Source of the DNA: Dactylis glomerata
Taxonomy: Eukaryota > Streptophyta > Magnoliopsida > Poales > Poaceae
Direction: 5' to 3'
DNA: 64,000 nt
Assembly (NCBI GenBank): GCA_007115705.1
Contig: QXEO01001027.1
Coordinates: 1,427,659 to 1,491,658 of the forward strand
Below the pieces are notes generated by a model that did no database searches, was not told the origin of the DNA, and was given only the letters and a program-made list of their open reading frames with translations. Below, one piece after another: positions 1 to 10,493 of this stretch (positions are counted from its first letter, which is position 1; each line of letters starts with the position of its first letter). The translations under genes were made by a program, and so were the position numbers.

Positions 1-19
1 AAAAAAATAAAAAAGAACC

Positions 20-300
20 TTGCGGCACGGTGGTGCGGGCGTGGCCGGGGTGCGCGTGGCCGGGACGTGGCCGGGGTGCGCGTGGCCGGGGTGCGCGTGG
101 CCGGGGCACGGGCGCGGCGGCGCGTTTGCGCTGGGCGGGCGCGGTGGCACGGCGGGGCGGGCGCGGTGGCGCGGCGGGCGCGGTGGCGCGGCGGGGCGGG
201 CGCGGTGGCGCGTTTGTGGGGCGGGCGCGGTGGCGCGACGGCGCGGTGACCGGCGGCGGCTCAATCCGAAGGGCGGCCGCAACGATCCAGAGAAGCAGTC
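20..300. repeat. GC-rich short tandem repeats in the CACTA element
   Basis: Two simple tandem arrays follow each other. One repeats GGCCGGGGTGCGCGT (about 15 bp) from roughly 45 to 115; the other repeats a GGGCGCGGTGGCGCGGC-type unit from about 130 to 240. All three plus frames are open through it, which is what a very GC-rich repeat gives by composition, so I do not call a gene. It lies next to the inverted TTTAGTCCCGG blocks. Confidence 0.6.
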
Positions 301-377
301 CTCGCGCGTCGATCGATCTCGGAAACGGCTAAGTGCGGGAGGAAGAAGAAGAGGGGGGGCTTATATACCCTCCCCCC

Positions 378-525
378 TTTAGTCCCGGTTGGGGGCTCCA
401 ACCGGGACTAAAGGGTGCCTTTAGTCCCGGCTCGAGCCCCCAACCGGGACTAAAGGGTTTTGGGCGGTTGGCGCCCGAGCCCCCCCCCTTTAGTCCCGGC
501 TGGTGGCTCCAGCCGGGACTAAAGG
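378..525. repeat. CACTA subterminal inverted TTTAGTCCCGG repeats (left block)
   Basis: Three back-to-back palindromic pairs can be read: TTTAGTCCCGGTTGGGGGC with its complement, TTTAGTCCCGGCTCGAGCC with its complement, and TTTAGTCCCGGCTGGTGGC with its complement. Each forms a short hairpin. In CACTA elements such subterminal repeats are the binding sites of the element's own regulatory protein; that role here is inferred. Confidence 0.75.
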
Positions 526-609
526 CGCAATAAATGCGCGCCAAAGCAACAGCAGTTTTTCAGGTTTTCATTTCAAATAGCAATTTTTAATTTTGAATTG
601 AATTACTAA

Positions 610-1390
610 TGTGTATTTTAGAATTTGACAAAACTATAAATATGAAAAGTGTTTGAAATTGAATAACTAATTCAAAACTATTTTCTATTTTCAAAATTAA
701 TTATTTTAACTATCCAAACTATTAACTAGTTTGCCATTTTCAATTAAAACTATAGTAATTAATATTCTTTTTGTGTATTTTAGAATTTGACAAAACTATA
801 AATATGAAAAGTGTTTGAAATTGAATAACTAATTCAAAACTATTTTCTATTTTCAAAATTAATTATTTTAACTATCCAAACTATTAACTAGTTTGCCATT
901 TTCAATTAAAACTATAGCAATTAATATTCTTTTTGTGTATTTTAGAATTTGACAAAACTATAAATATGAAAAGTGTTTGAAATTGAATAACTAATTCAAA
1001 ACTATTTTCTATTTTCAAAATTAATTATTTTAACTATCCAAACTATTAACTAGTTTGCCATTTTCAATTAAAACTATAGCAATTAATATTCTTTTTGTGT
1101 ATTTTAGAATTTGACAAAACTATAAATATGAAAAGTGTTTGAAATTGAATAACTAATTCAAAACTATTTTCTATTTTCAAAATTAATTATTTTAACTATC
1201 CAAACTATTAACTAGTTTGCCATTTTCAATTAAAACTATAGTAATTAATATTCTTTTTGTGTATTTTAGAATTTGACAAAACTATAAATATGAAAAGTGT
1301 TTGAAATTGAATAACTAATTCAAAACTATTTTCTATTTTCAAAATTAATTATTTTAACTATCCAAACTATTAACTAGTTTGCCATTTTCT
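610..1390. repeat. Tandem array of a 162-bp AT-rich unit (about 4.8 copies)
   Basis: The unit begins TGTGTATTTTAGAATTTGAC and restarts at 610, 772, 934, 1096 and 1258, a constant 162-bp step. The last copy breaks off at about 1390. Copies look almost identical by eye; for instance CTATAGTAATT alternates with CTATAGCAATT. It lies between the left TTTAGTCCCGG block and the transposase gene. It is strongly AT-rich and has no reading frame of note. Confidence 0.93.
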
Positions 1391-1639
1391 ATTCCTCTCA
1401 TGATTTTTCATTGAGCCGTTTCCATGCACACCAAATGATGTACAGAGGTACTGGGATGATAACAGCAGAGAAGATGCTGCTTATAGTGAGAATACTGGCT
1501 TTGAGGGGAGGGGCTTTAGGAAGACGCAGCACGGTGTGTAAAAAGAGCAGGACGGGAAAAGAACTAGTGAGAATCTTCATCATGCATTACATACAAGATT
1601 TAATACATTATTATATTATTGCACCAACAATCCTAACTA
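1391..1639. other. Unassigned CACTA interior downstream of the transposase
   Basis: This stretch holds only short frames. One minus-strand frame (1398-1583, 61 codons) ends in a WCAWKRLNEKS-like string that faintly recalls the C-terminal tail of LINE open reading frames, but it is too short to call. Confidence 0.4.
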
Positions 1640-4600
1640 TTATTTCTGTTTTCTTCTAGGTCGTAGCCATGGAGAATCTTCATCATTCAGTAGGATGCTT
1701 GGGTCAGTCTTCACTTTGAAGGGCGGAATTTCATGAAACTTATTATAATCTATTGACATGTCTGTCTTGTCATCTACTCCCACGATGTTTCTTTTCCCTG
1801 AAAGAACTATGTGGCGCTTTGGCTCATCGGACGATGTCTTCTTTTGCTGATTTCTTTTTCTCGTTTTTGTAGACATGTCCTTCACATAGAAAACCTGAGC
1901 GACATCGTTGGCTAGGACGAATGGTTCGTCCATGTACGCAAGATTGTTGAGATCCACTGTTGTCATGCCGTACTTTTGGTCTACAACTACCCCGCCTCCT
2001 GTCAGCTTCACCCATTTGCACCGAAACAAAGGGATCTTAAAAGTAGGTCCATAGTCAAGTTCCCATATCTCCTCTATGTACCCGTAATATGTTTCCAAAC
2101 AGTGCCCATTCTCGTCTGTTGCATCAAAGCGGACACCACTGTTTTGGTTGGTGCTCTTTTTATCTTGGGCAACCGTGTAAAATGTATTCCCATTTATCTC
2201 ATACCCTTGGAAAGTACATATAGTCGAAGATGGTGGCCTGGCCAAACAGTACAGCTGATCTCCAACGGTGTCATCATTCATGAGATGTGTCTGCAACCAA
2301 CTACCGAAAGTCTTCTCGTGTTCCCCTTTAATCCAAGAGTCAGCCTTCCCCGGGTTTTCGGAGCGTAGAATATTCTTGTGTCTCACGATATACGGAGCCA
2401 CCACGGTGGAATTGTGTAGAACTGTGTAGTGTGCTTGCGAGAAAGAATGCCCGTCCATACATACTTTTGCTTTCCTTCCTAGTGTGCCTTTTCCTGTCAG
2501 CCTACCCTCATACCGAGATTCAGGAACACCAATCGGCTTAAGGTCAGGAAGAAAGTCCACACAAAACTCAATGACCTCCTCTGTTCCATAGCCCTTGGAG
2601 ATGCTTCCTTCTGGCCTAGCACGGTTATGAACATATTTCTTTAAGACTCCCATGAACCTCTCGAAGGGGAACATATTGTGTAGAAACACAGGACCGAGAA
2701 TTCTAATCTCTTCGACTAGGTGAACTAGGAGGTGTGTCATTATATTGAAGAAGGATGGTGGGAACAACAACTCAAAGCTGACCAGACATTGGACCACATC
2801 AATCTGTAACCCTGATAGACTTTCTCGATCGATTACCTTCTGAGAAATTGCATTCAAGAATGCACATACCTTCACAATTGCCAGGCGAACATTTTCCGGT
2901 AGAATTCCCCTCAATGCAACCGGAAGCAATTGCGTCATAAGCACGTGACAGTCATGAGACTTTAGGTTTTGGAATTTTTTGTCTTTCATATTTACGATTC
3001 CCTTTATATTCGACGAGAAGCCAGTCGGGACCTTGATACTGAAAAGGACTTCAAAGAAGATTTCCTTCTCTTCCTTAGTAAGAGCGTAGCTGGCACGCCC
3101 TTGAAACTGCCCTGGATGCATGCCATCTCTTCCTTTATGACGTTCCTGGTCCTCCCGTGCTTCCGGTGTATCTTTTGACTTCCCATACAAGCCCAGGAAA
3201 CCTAGAATATTCACGCAGAGATTCTTCGTCAGGTGCATCACGTCGATTGCGGAGCGGACCTCATGGACTTCCCAATAGGGTAGCTCCCAAAATATAGATT
3301 TCTTCTTCCACATGGGTACGCGCTTATTAGGGCCGTTAGGAACAGGTTGGCTGCCAGGACCCTTTCCAAAGATTACTTTTAAATCTTTGACCATATCAAA
3401 TACTTCAGCACCAGTACGGATGATAGGCTTCCCCCGGGGTTCTGCCTTGCCATTGAAATGCTTGCCTTTTTTCTTTAAGGGATGCTTGGGCGGAAGAAAA
3501 CGACGATTGTACGGGTACACATTCTTCCTACATTTGTCCAGATATATACTTTCTGTCTGATCTAAACAGTGCGTGCATGCATTGTATCCCTTGTTTGACT
3601 GTCCTGAAATATTACTAAGAGCAGGCCAATCATTGATGGTTACAAAAAGCAACGCTCGAAGGTCAAATTCCTCTTGTTTGTGCTCATCCCACACACGTAC
3701 ACCTGGTTCAGCCCACAGCTGTAAAAGTTCATCAACTAATGGCCTTAGGTACACATCAATGTCGTTGCCGGGTTGCTTTGGACCTTGGATAAGCACTGGC
3801 ATCATAATGAACTTCCGCTTCATGCACAACCAAGGAGGAAGGTTGTAGATACATAGAGTAACGGGCCAGGTGCTGTGACTGCAACTCTACTCCCCAAAAG
3901 GATTCATGCCATCTGTACTCAGACCAAACCATAAGTTCCTTGCGTCACCTGCAAATCTCGGGAACTCTCTCTCGATTTTTCTCCACTGCCGACCATCAGC
4001 GGGGTGCCTCAACTTATCGTCTTTCATACGATCTTCCATGTGCCATCGCAACAACTTCGCATGATCTTTATTTCTGAACAGACGTTTCAACCGTGGTATT
4101 ATAGGAGCATACCACATCACCTTGGCAGGAACCCTCTTCCTGGGTGGCTCGCCCTCAATCTCACCAGGGTCATCTTTTCTGATCTTGTACCGCAATGCAG
4201 TGCATACCGGGCATTTATCCATATTCTCATATTTCTCACCGCGGTAGAGGATGCAGTCATTAGGGCATGCATGTATCTTCTGCACGTCTAATCCTAGAGG
4301 GCAGACAAGCTTCTTTGCTTCGTACGTGCTGGCGGGCAATTCGTTCTTTCTTGGAAGCATCTTCTTCATCAGTACCAGCAACTTTTCGAATGACGAGTCA
4401 GTCACACCGGTCTCTGCCTTCAACTTCAGCAATTCCAGTGTGCTACCCAGCTTCTTCTGGCCATCTTCACAAGTTGGGTACAACAATTTGTTGTGGTCCT
4501 GTAACATCTGCTCGAACTGCAACCTCTCCTTTTCTGTGTCGCAGCCTCGCCGTGCTTCAGAAATGACCCGGCCAAGATCATCAGCGGGCTCATCTGGTTC

Positions 4601-4987
4601 CCGTTCTGCACCCTGATCTTCTTCTTCATTGTCTTCCATTGCGGTATCAGCATACTCAGGGAACATAGATCGGTAGTTGTCATCATCGTTCTCTTCTTCT
4701 TCATCGTCGTCTTCCATCATAACCCCTCTTTCTCCGTGCTTGGTCCAAACATTATAGCCCGACATAAAACCGGACCGAAGCAGGTGGCTCTGAATGACTC
4801 TTGAGGAAGTGTAGTCCTTCTCATTCCGACATTCAACACATGGACAAAACATATAGCCACCACCATGCTTGTTCGCATCGGCCGCATCTCGAAAAGAATG
4901 CACGCCTTCTCTGTAAGCGGCGGTGCGTCGATCACCGTACATCCATGGATGGCTCATCTGCGTTATGCAACAGTATATCAAACACAA
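1640..4987 (-). pseudogene. TNP2-type CACTA transposase, one in-frame stop
   Basis: The frame runs 4987 to 1640 (1116 codons) with a single amber codon at 3887-3889; 4987 and 3829 differ by a multiple of three, so both halves share one frame. The likely start is the ATG at 4957 (MSHPWMYG), because the family begins with this transposase-associated domain and its CPCVECRNEK cysteines. An acidic linker follows (about 4580-4730). Then come the Transposase_21 region with a CPNDC...CPVC cysteine cluster (near 4170-4260) and YNACTHCLD, the DUF4218 block (about 2560-2960) and the DUF4216 block (about 1890-2110). The stop falls just after GMNPFGE, inside the normally conserved core. Family members of this kind cut and paste CACTA elements by binding the terminal and subterminal repeats. 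The product is probably inactive unless the stop is read through. Confidence 0.88.
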
Positions 4988-5274
4988 TCACGATCCTAAA
5001 AATTAGTACCGCACGGTCTAAACAAGGAAATATAGTTGCTAACCTTTTAGAATAAGTGGAAATAAAGAGGAAGAGGCTTAAGCGTGGCTCGGGCACCTCA
5101 TATCGTAGTTGTGTTCGGTGAACTGAAGCGGCATCGCTCTAACAAACATTTCAACAAACACCTCTAGTGCATCCAAGCAAAAAGGAGAGCTAGCACACAC
5201 TCACACCTTTCATCCAAAAAAATGCAAGAGGGGAGAGAGGGGCTGCAGGGGCTGCCATATATATAGGCAGAGGA
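4988..5274 (-). promoter_or_regulatory. Probable 5' leader/promoter side of the CACTA transposase
   Basis: This lies between the transposase start and the right subterminal repeats. On the minus strand an acceptor-like CAG stands directly before the ATG at 4957, so a short upstream exon is possible. Reading toward the gene, GCCTATATATATGG (5251-5264) is a TATA-like stretch, about 300 bp before the ATG. Confidence 0.4.
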
Positions 5275-5514
5275 CTTTAGTCCCGGTTTGAGACACAAAC
5301 CGGGACTAAAGGGTGCGCACATGCGGGCCGCCCAGCGCATGGCCCTTTAGTCCCGGTTTGTGTCTCAAACCGGGACTAAAGCCTCGTTACGGGCCGGGAC
5401 TAAAGCCTCCCGGGCGGCTGGCGAATTTCGGGCGACGTGGCCGAGCCTTTAGTCCCGGCCCAGATGGAGGCCGGGACTAAAGGGTCCTGGCCAAAGGCCC
5501 GTTTTCTACTAGTG
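5275..5514. repeat. Right CACTA subterminal repeats and terminal inverted repeat
   Basis: TTTAGTCCCGGTTTGAGACAC is followed by its complement, the pair is repeated once more inverted, and a GGGCCGGGACTAAAG copy follows. The block ends with GTTTTCTACTAGTG at 5501-5514, the CACTA terminus. It has the same motif core as the left block, so both belong to one element. Confidence 0.85.
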
Positions 5515-5516
5515 GT

Positions 5517-6014
5517 ATGCATGAGGAAGTTGAGGAGAAATCTTTGGTTGAGCTAGCTCCTAGTATTGAAGTTGCTTCTGCTTATTTGATTCACATGTTG
5601 GAAACTAGGTTTGCTAGTCTTAATCCTTTTATGCAATACATGTTCCTTAAGCTTCATGAAATTGAGGATCCTGAAAAGAAAGCTTTTATTTTGGAAGCTT
5701 TGCGCCTAGAATTTAAAGATGTCGTTATTGAAGCTAGAAAAGTTCTTAAACGTTTTAATAAACTCGGTTCACCTATAAAGGTTATTAGTATAAACGATGA
5801 AGGAGCCAAAATACCTATACCTAGCAAGCTCTTGGGATTGTGTGAAGCTTTCGAAAATAATTTTGACTGGATCTGTCCCAAAAATCTTTTTTGTGATTTG
5901 AGTGAACCAAAGCGTGATCATAAAGGGTCTTCTAAAACTTATGTGGATGAAATACAATGCCTTATTGACAAGACCTTTGCAGTTGATCTTAATGCTTCTT
6001 CTGATGTTACTTGA
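5517..6014 (+). CDS. Partial retroelement ORF of unknown function
   Basis: The frame is 165 codons, open from the CACTA junction to a TGA at 6012-6014. The ATG at 5517 is the first in frame but sits directly at the transposon junction, so the true protein probably began further 5'. The product is charged, mostly helical-looking and Lys/Glu-rich (runs such as KKAFILEALRLEFKDV), with no zinc knuckle, protease or polymerase motif. The complete sister element has a different ORF in the corresponding place (42898-43713). After the stop the two copies become alignable at a common sequence containing CTAGCTCAAAGGCGTTAAAG. It could be a gag-like or structural protein; I do not recognise the family. 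Confidence 0.45.
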   Translation: MHEEVEEKSLVELAPSIEVASAYLIHMLETRFASLNPFMQYMFLKLHEIEDPEKKAFILEALRLEFKDVVIEARKVLKRFNKLGSPIKVISINDEGAKIPIPSKLLGLCEAFENNFDWICPKNLFCDLSEPKRDHKGSSKTYVDEIQCLIDKTFAVDLNASSDVT

Positions 6015-8603
6015 TTCGCAATTTTCTGCGCCTAGCTCAAAGGCGTTAAAGAAAAGCACTCTTGGGTGATAACCCAATGTTTCTTTTCAGTACTTTTTCT
6101 TTTATTTGAGTCTTGGAAGTCATTACTACTGTAATGACCACTCCTTATCTTGTTTATTTCGTTTTTGTGCCAAGAGAAGCCTCTAATTTGAGTGAGGTAA
6201 AGATTTGGGGATGTTGCTGTCCTGAAACTGTTTTCGGTGCTGCACCGTAAAAATTCGTATAAATTCTCTGTATATATTTTGGACCTGCGATTTCTTGTGC
6301 ATATGCCCCAGGTTATATCCAAACTTTTGTTAGTTGAACACTTTTTGATTTGAGCAACAGAAAACCCCTCAAAAATTCGACCTTTGTCAGCTGTTCTGTT
6401 TTGACAGATTTCTGCCAATATTTGTGTTTGCCACTTTATCGCTTTCTTTTGAGTTCTTTTGATCATGGAACTTTTGGAGAAGTTGCTACAGTAGTATTTG
6501 CTATAAATGTGGTGGTTTTGAGTTGAAACCTGAAGCAAAAAGAGGTTGATTATATGTTATGCTTGCACTAATATTGCTAATAGAATTGTGTTTAGTTTTG
6601 TATGAAGGAAGTTTTCAAGTGTAGGGATTGGAGAATGATGAGATGAGTTGAAGAATGGACAAAAGCTCAAGCTTGGGGATGCCCATGCATCACCCCAAGA
6701 AATATCCAAGAAGTACAAGCGTCAAAGCTTGGGGATGCCCCCGAGGCACCCCTTCTTCATCGGCAAAAATCAGGTCACCTTTCAAAACACTATATTTTTA
6801 TTGCTTCATGCACTATGTGTTTTTCTTGGAGCGTCAGTTGTTTTAGTTTTCGTAGTTAGTTTAGTTTGTTTGTTTGCCGCAATAAATGGTTGGACCCCAA
6901 CAAATTTCTTTTGGAGAAGTTGCCTTGCTTTCATTTGCCAAGAACACTCCGTTTTCATTCTTACAATTTCACCGAGTGTTCTTCTTTTTCTGCTACTGCT
7001 TTTGGTTTTTGTTTTCGCCTTGATTTGCGTTCAGACCTTGCCATATCTTTTCATCAAGGTGTATTTTTGCCTCTGATCTTTATTTGTTTTCATCAAAAAG
7101 AGGTGTTTATAAAATTTTCAAATGGTGTTGGAAAAGAAAAAAAGCTTTGTGCAAAAAGTGGTACAAGAAGGAGCTTGTGTAGACTGCGGCTTAGGCTTTT
7201 TCATGTCATGCTTAATGTCTTTTTGATAGTATGCTTAGTGGTTTTGCTCTAGCATTACTTGTCTCAAATAACTGAGATTGCTTAATGAGCCTTTGAAAAA
7301 AATCATGCGTTGTTTTTATTGTATGGAAGCATTATTTTGGTTTTCTCCTTGATGCTTTATTTGGGTTGACTTGGCGCATGCTCACACATGTTAGACTCCT
7401 ACAAAGTCGCCAATAGCCTCTATGATCATTTAATTTTTGACTTTTGATGCCATCTTATGCTTCTTTTAATGTCGCTTTATCGCTTTGCATGATTATGGCC
7501 ATTATTGCTCTCTTAGTTGGTCGCTCCCAGTCTTTTGCTAGCCCTCGCCTTGTACTGAGTATGAGCTCTACTCGTGCATCCAACTCCTAAAAGCCAAAGT
7601 TTTCCAAAGTGTCCACCATACATACCTACTAGCAATTTGCTATTCCAAGTAAATTTGACTTGCTTTTATTTTCTCTTCAAATTAAACTCTTACCAGTGTT
7701 ATGCGAAATTCGGTCAGTAAAGCTCTCACGAACCGGAAGGCACACTTTACTTTTTTCTGTTCTTAAAAATTTGACATTGTGGTCTCTTATGTTGAGTTGT
7801 TATGCTTGCAAGTTGTAAGTTGGAGACTAGCCCAGCCATGCAGTCATGGGCAAGCTTTCAATATTTCACTTCTTATTTGAGTTGATATCGTGATCTTTTG
7901 TTTATGGATGCCCGCGGTGTGAAATGAATTGGGAATCTTGTGGGGATCATGGAGTTTGTATATGTGTTAGGGAAACGCCGGGCCGCTAATCTAAGCCATG
8001 CATAATTCATGGTGGAAATTTGCAGCATACCCATGGTGAACATTCGACGACGCATCTCACAATAAAAAGCTAAACAAATGGCAAATAAAAGAGATGTCGA
8101 GGTGTTTATTGTCTGCTTGTCCTGTCATTTTGGTGTGGGCTTGTTCCATGTCATCGGGCACGGAGGTACCCCATTGGCGTTTCTCAATGATATGCATATA
8201 CTTACAATGACAAGAGCCTTGCTTGGGACTCTAAGTAAAGTAGCATGAGGTTTGGGTACTCGTATTCACGTGGCACGAGGTTTTCAACTTATGATTTGTC
8301 AAGCATATGCATCATAATTGTTCTCGCATTAACTTTAACCATTAAAGATGCTTATGATGGGGGCAATGAGAGCTCAAAGCCGGTAAGTACCATAATTTTT
8401 GAAGGTTATAAAACTTGCAATCACTGCTTCCCTCTGCGAAGGGCCTTTCTTCTACTTTTATGTTGAGTCACCACCTTCTATCTTTATGCACCATTAAGAG
8501 AGCATAGTTGTCATTCTTAGTGTAATATGCATTGTCCCAAAGTTCATTGATTGATTCATATTGTAGGTTTCACTTGTTCTCAAATTATTTGTATCTAGTC
8601 GCC
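6015..8603 (+). other. Non-coding interior of the gypsy-like element
   Basis: It is homologous, in reverse, to about 40690-42850. It is T-rich and carries only short frames. Frames at 6648-7252 are partly open in both copies but run through hydrophobic low-complexity codons, and I treat them as non-coding. Compared with the other copy it is about 0.4 kb longer, the extra length lying around 7700-8400. Confidence 0.6.
6669..6738 (+). repeat. Two internal copies of the polypurine-tract motif
   Basis: AAGCTTGGGGATGC occurs at 6669-6682 and 6725-6738. The same 14-mer forms the element's 3' polypurine tract at 10479-10492. The complete minus-strand copy repeats the pattern at about 42167-42180 and 42223-42236, with the terminal copy at 40320-40333. 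Both internal copies are therefore conserved between elements. Confidence 0.75.
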
Positions 8604-10143
8604 TGATACGTCTCAAACGTATCTATAATTTTTGATGCTCCATGCTTGTTTTTACACCATTTGCCTATTGTTTCGTTACACTTAATGGCACTTTTATGCA
8701 TTTTCCGGAACTAACCTATTAACGAGTTGCCACAGTGCCAGTTTCCTGTTTTCTGCTGTTTTTGTGTTTCAGAAGTGATACACAGGAAATATTCTCGGAA
8801 TTGGACGAAACAAGTTCCTGAAGTCTTATTTTTCCCGGAAGCTTCCAGAGATCCGAAGAAGTGTCGGAGGGGGGCCACCAGGGCCCCACACATAGGGCTG
8901 GCGCGGCCAGGCCCCTGGCCGCGCCACCCATGTGTGAGAAGCCCCTGGCTGCCCTCTCGCGATGCCCCTTCGCCTATATAAAGCCTCGGGACGGAAAACC
9001 CTAAAAGATTCGGCAATTTTCCAGAAGCAGTTCCGCAGCTCCGCCGCCGTCGCCGACGAATTTCGGGGGATAGAAGTCTCTGTTCCGGCACCCTGCCGGG
9101 ACGGGGAAGTGCCCCCAGAGCCATCTCCATCGGTCTCCATCGCCGTCTCCGCCGTCTCCATCGACCTCACCACCATCTCCATCAACCTTGCTGTCTCCTA
9201 TGATGAGGAGGGAGTAGTTCATCCCCGGGGCTGAGGGCTCTACCGGTAGCTATGTGGTTCACCTCTCTCTCTCCCATGATGTGATCTTTATGTGATCGTG
9301 AGCTTTGTATCATGTTGAACAAGTACATGTTATTATTCAGATATTTTGTGTACTCTAGCAATGTTATTAAAGTAATCTATTCCTCCTGCTATGGTGTAAC
9401 GGTGACAGTGCGTGCATCATGGTGGTACTTGGTTTAGGCTATGATTGTGATCTCTTGTGGATTATGAGAATAATTATTGCTATGATAGTTTGAGTGATCT
9501 ATTCCTCCTTTCATGGTGTAATGTTGACAGTGTGTGCACCGTGTTAGTACTTGGTTTAAGTTGCAATGATTTCTATCTTGAGTTGTGATCTGATTTGGAT
9601 ATCTCTATGAGTGGTGTTTGTCAAGTACTTGATGAACTTTAAGGGGTGCTTCTGTAGCCACTACACAATGATTAGTGATGTTCAATAGGAGAGTAATTCA
9701 GAGTACCTTAGCAAAGAGAAGTTACTTGTTCATTCATGTTATATTGTTGGGAGTGTGTCCACTAGTGAAAGTATGATTCCTAGGCCTTGTTTCCAAGCTT
9801 TGCATACCGTTTACTTGCTATTTTGTTACTTGTTTGCTCGCAGCGATATTTATTTCACATCACGTTTGCTACTTATAATCATCTATACCACTTGTATTTC
9901 ACTATCTCTTCGCCGAACTAGTGCACCTATACATCTGACAAGTGTATTGGGTGTGTTGGGGACACAAGAGACTTTTTGTATCGTAATTGCAGGGTTGCTT
10001 GAGAGGGATAGCTTTGACCTCTAACCTCCCTGAGTTCGATAAACCTTGGGTGATCCACTTAAGGGAAACTTGCTGCTGTTCTACAAACCTCTGCACTTGG
10101 AGGCCCAACAAGTGTCTACAAGAATAGAAGTGCGTAGACATCA
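8604..10143 (+). mobile_element. Solo LTR (subtype A), 1540 bp, TSD TCGCC
   Basis: It starts TGATACGTCTC and ends GTAGACATCA, giving the usual TG...CA. The 5-bp direct repeat TCGCC stands at 8599-8603 and 10144-10148. Removing it restores the continuous interior that the minus-strand sister copy shows (…CTAGTCGCC|CTCTTAAACTT…). It is the same LTR subtype as the pair at 38783-40319 and 43854-45389. A solo LTR is what remains after recombination between the two LTRs of a full element. Confidence 0.95.
8975..8983 (+). promoter_or_regulatory. TATA box in the subtype A LTR
   Basis: TATATAAAG sits about 370 bp into the LTR. It follows a GC-rich GGCGCGGCCAGG palindrome region and precedes CCTCGGGACGG. 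The same TATATAAAG-type box is kept in the minus-strand LTRs near 39938-39948 and 45009-45018, so this is the likely retrotransposon promoter. Confidence 0.6.
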
Positions 10144-10148
10144 TCGCC

Positions 10149-10493
10149 CTCTTAAACTTGAAGGTGTCCTATGCATTTATGTTTTGCTCTCTTTGAAGGA
10201 CAAGCTGAAAACCATTTGTATGTTTTTCCTTATGATTTGAACACATGTTTGACTTTCATTGTTTCATTTTCATGATCTTTTGTTTGTGTTCATTTGCATG
10301 TTTACAACATGGTTGCTAAGTTTCTATTGTCAAGATTATATCTTTCATGCCCATGTTTTAAGTTCTTATGATCCCAGATCACAAATGCTTACATATATGA
10401 TCGAGATTGTGTAGGTGCATTTCACCTCAAAAATTATTCTTTTGTTATCACTTACCTACTCGAGGACGAGCAGGATTTAAGCTTGGGGATGCT
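10149..10493 (+). other. 3' end of the gypsy-like interior with polypurine tract
   Basis: The sequence continues the interior interrupted at 8603. AAGCTTGGGGATGC at 10479-10492 is the polypurine tract. One extra T precedes the TGATACG of the following LTR; the sister element has none. Confidence 0.7.

Larger units (their letters stand above)
1..5514 (-). mobile_element. CACTA (En/Spm) DNA transposon, right part; left end lies outside the window
   Basis: The element stops at 5514 with TTTTCTACTAGTG, the reverse complement of a CACTAGTAGAAAA terminal inverted repeat. From 5515 the sequence is the interior of a gypsy-like element, so this is an insertion into it. The 3-bp target duplicate would start at 5515 (GTA), but its partner is not in the window. 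Inside, TTTAGTCCCGG motifs in both orientations crowd both sides (about 378-525 and 5275-5484), as in CACTA subterminal regions, and a TNP2 transposase gene runs on the minus strand. No second CACTA terminus is seen between 1 and 360. Confidence 0.88.

Noticed and set aside
610..1390. Regularly spaced repeats considered as a CRISPR array
   Set aside because: The whole 162-bp unit repeats without unique spacers, in a plant transposon: a tandem satellite-like array.
1398..1583. 61-codon minus frame with a LINE-tail-like WCAWKRLNEKS
   Set aside because: Too short and no neighbouring LINE sequence.
6648..7252. Overlapping hydrophobic frames of 128-142 codons in the gypsy-like interior
   Set aside because: The corresponding frames in the minus-strand copy (41690-42257) are broken differently, and codon composition follows the T-rich background.
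8727..9234. Frames inside LTRs, repeated in every LTR (e.g. 10617-11051, 12150-12584, 33374-33805)
   Set aside because: They share sequence only because the LTRs are copies. They cross the LTR TATA box, and no product is known.
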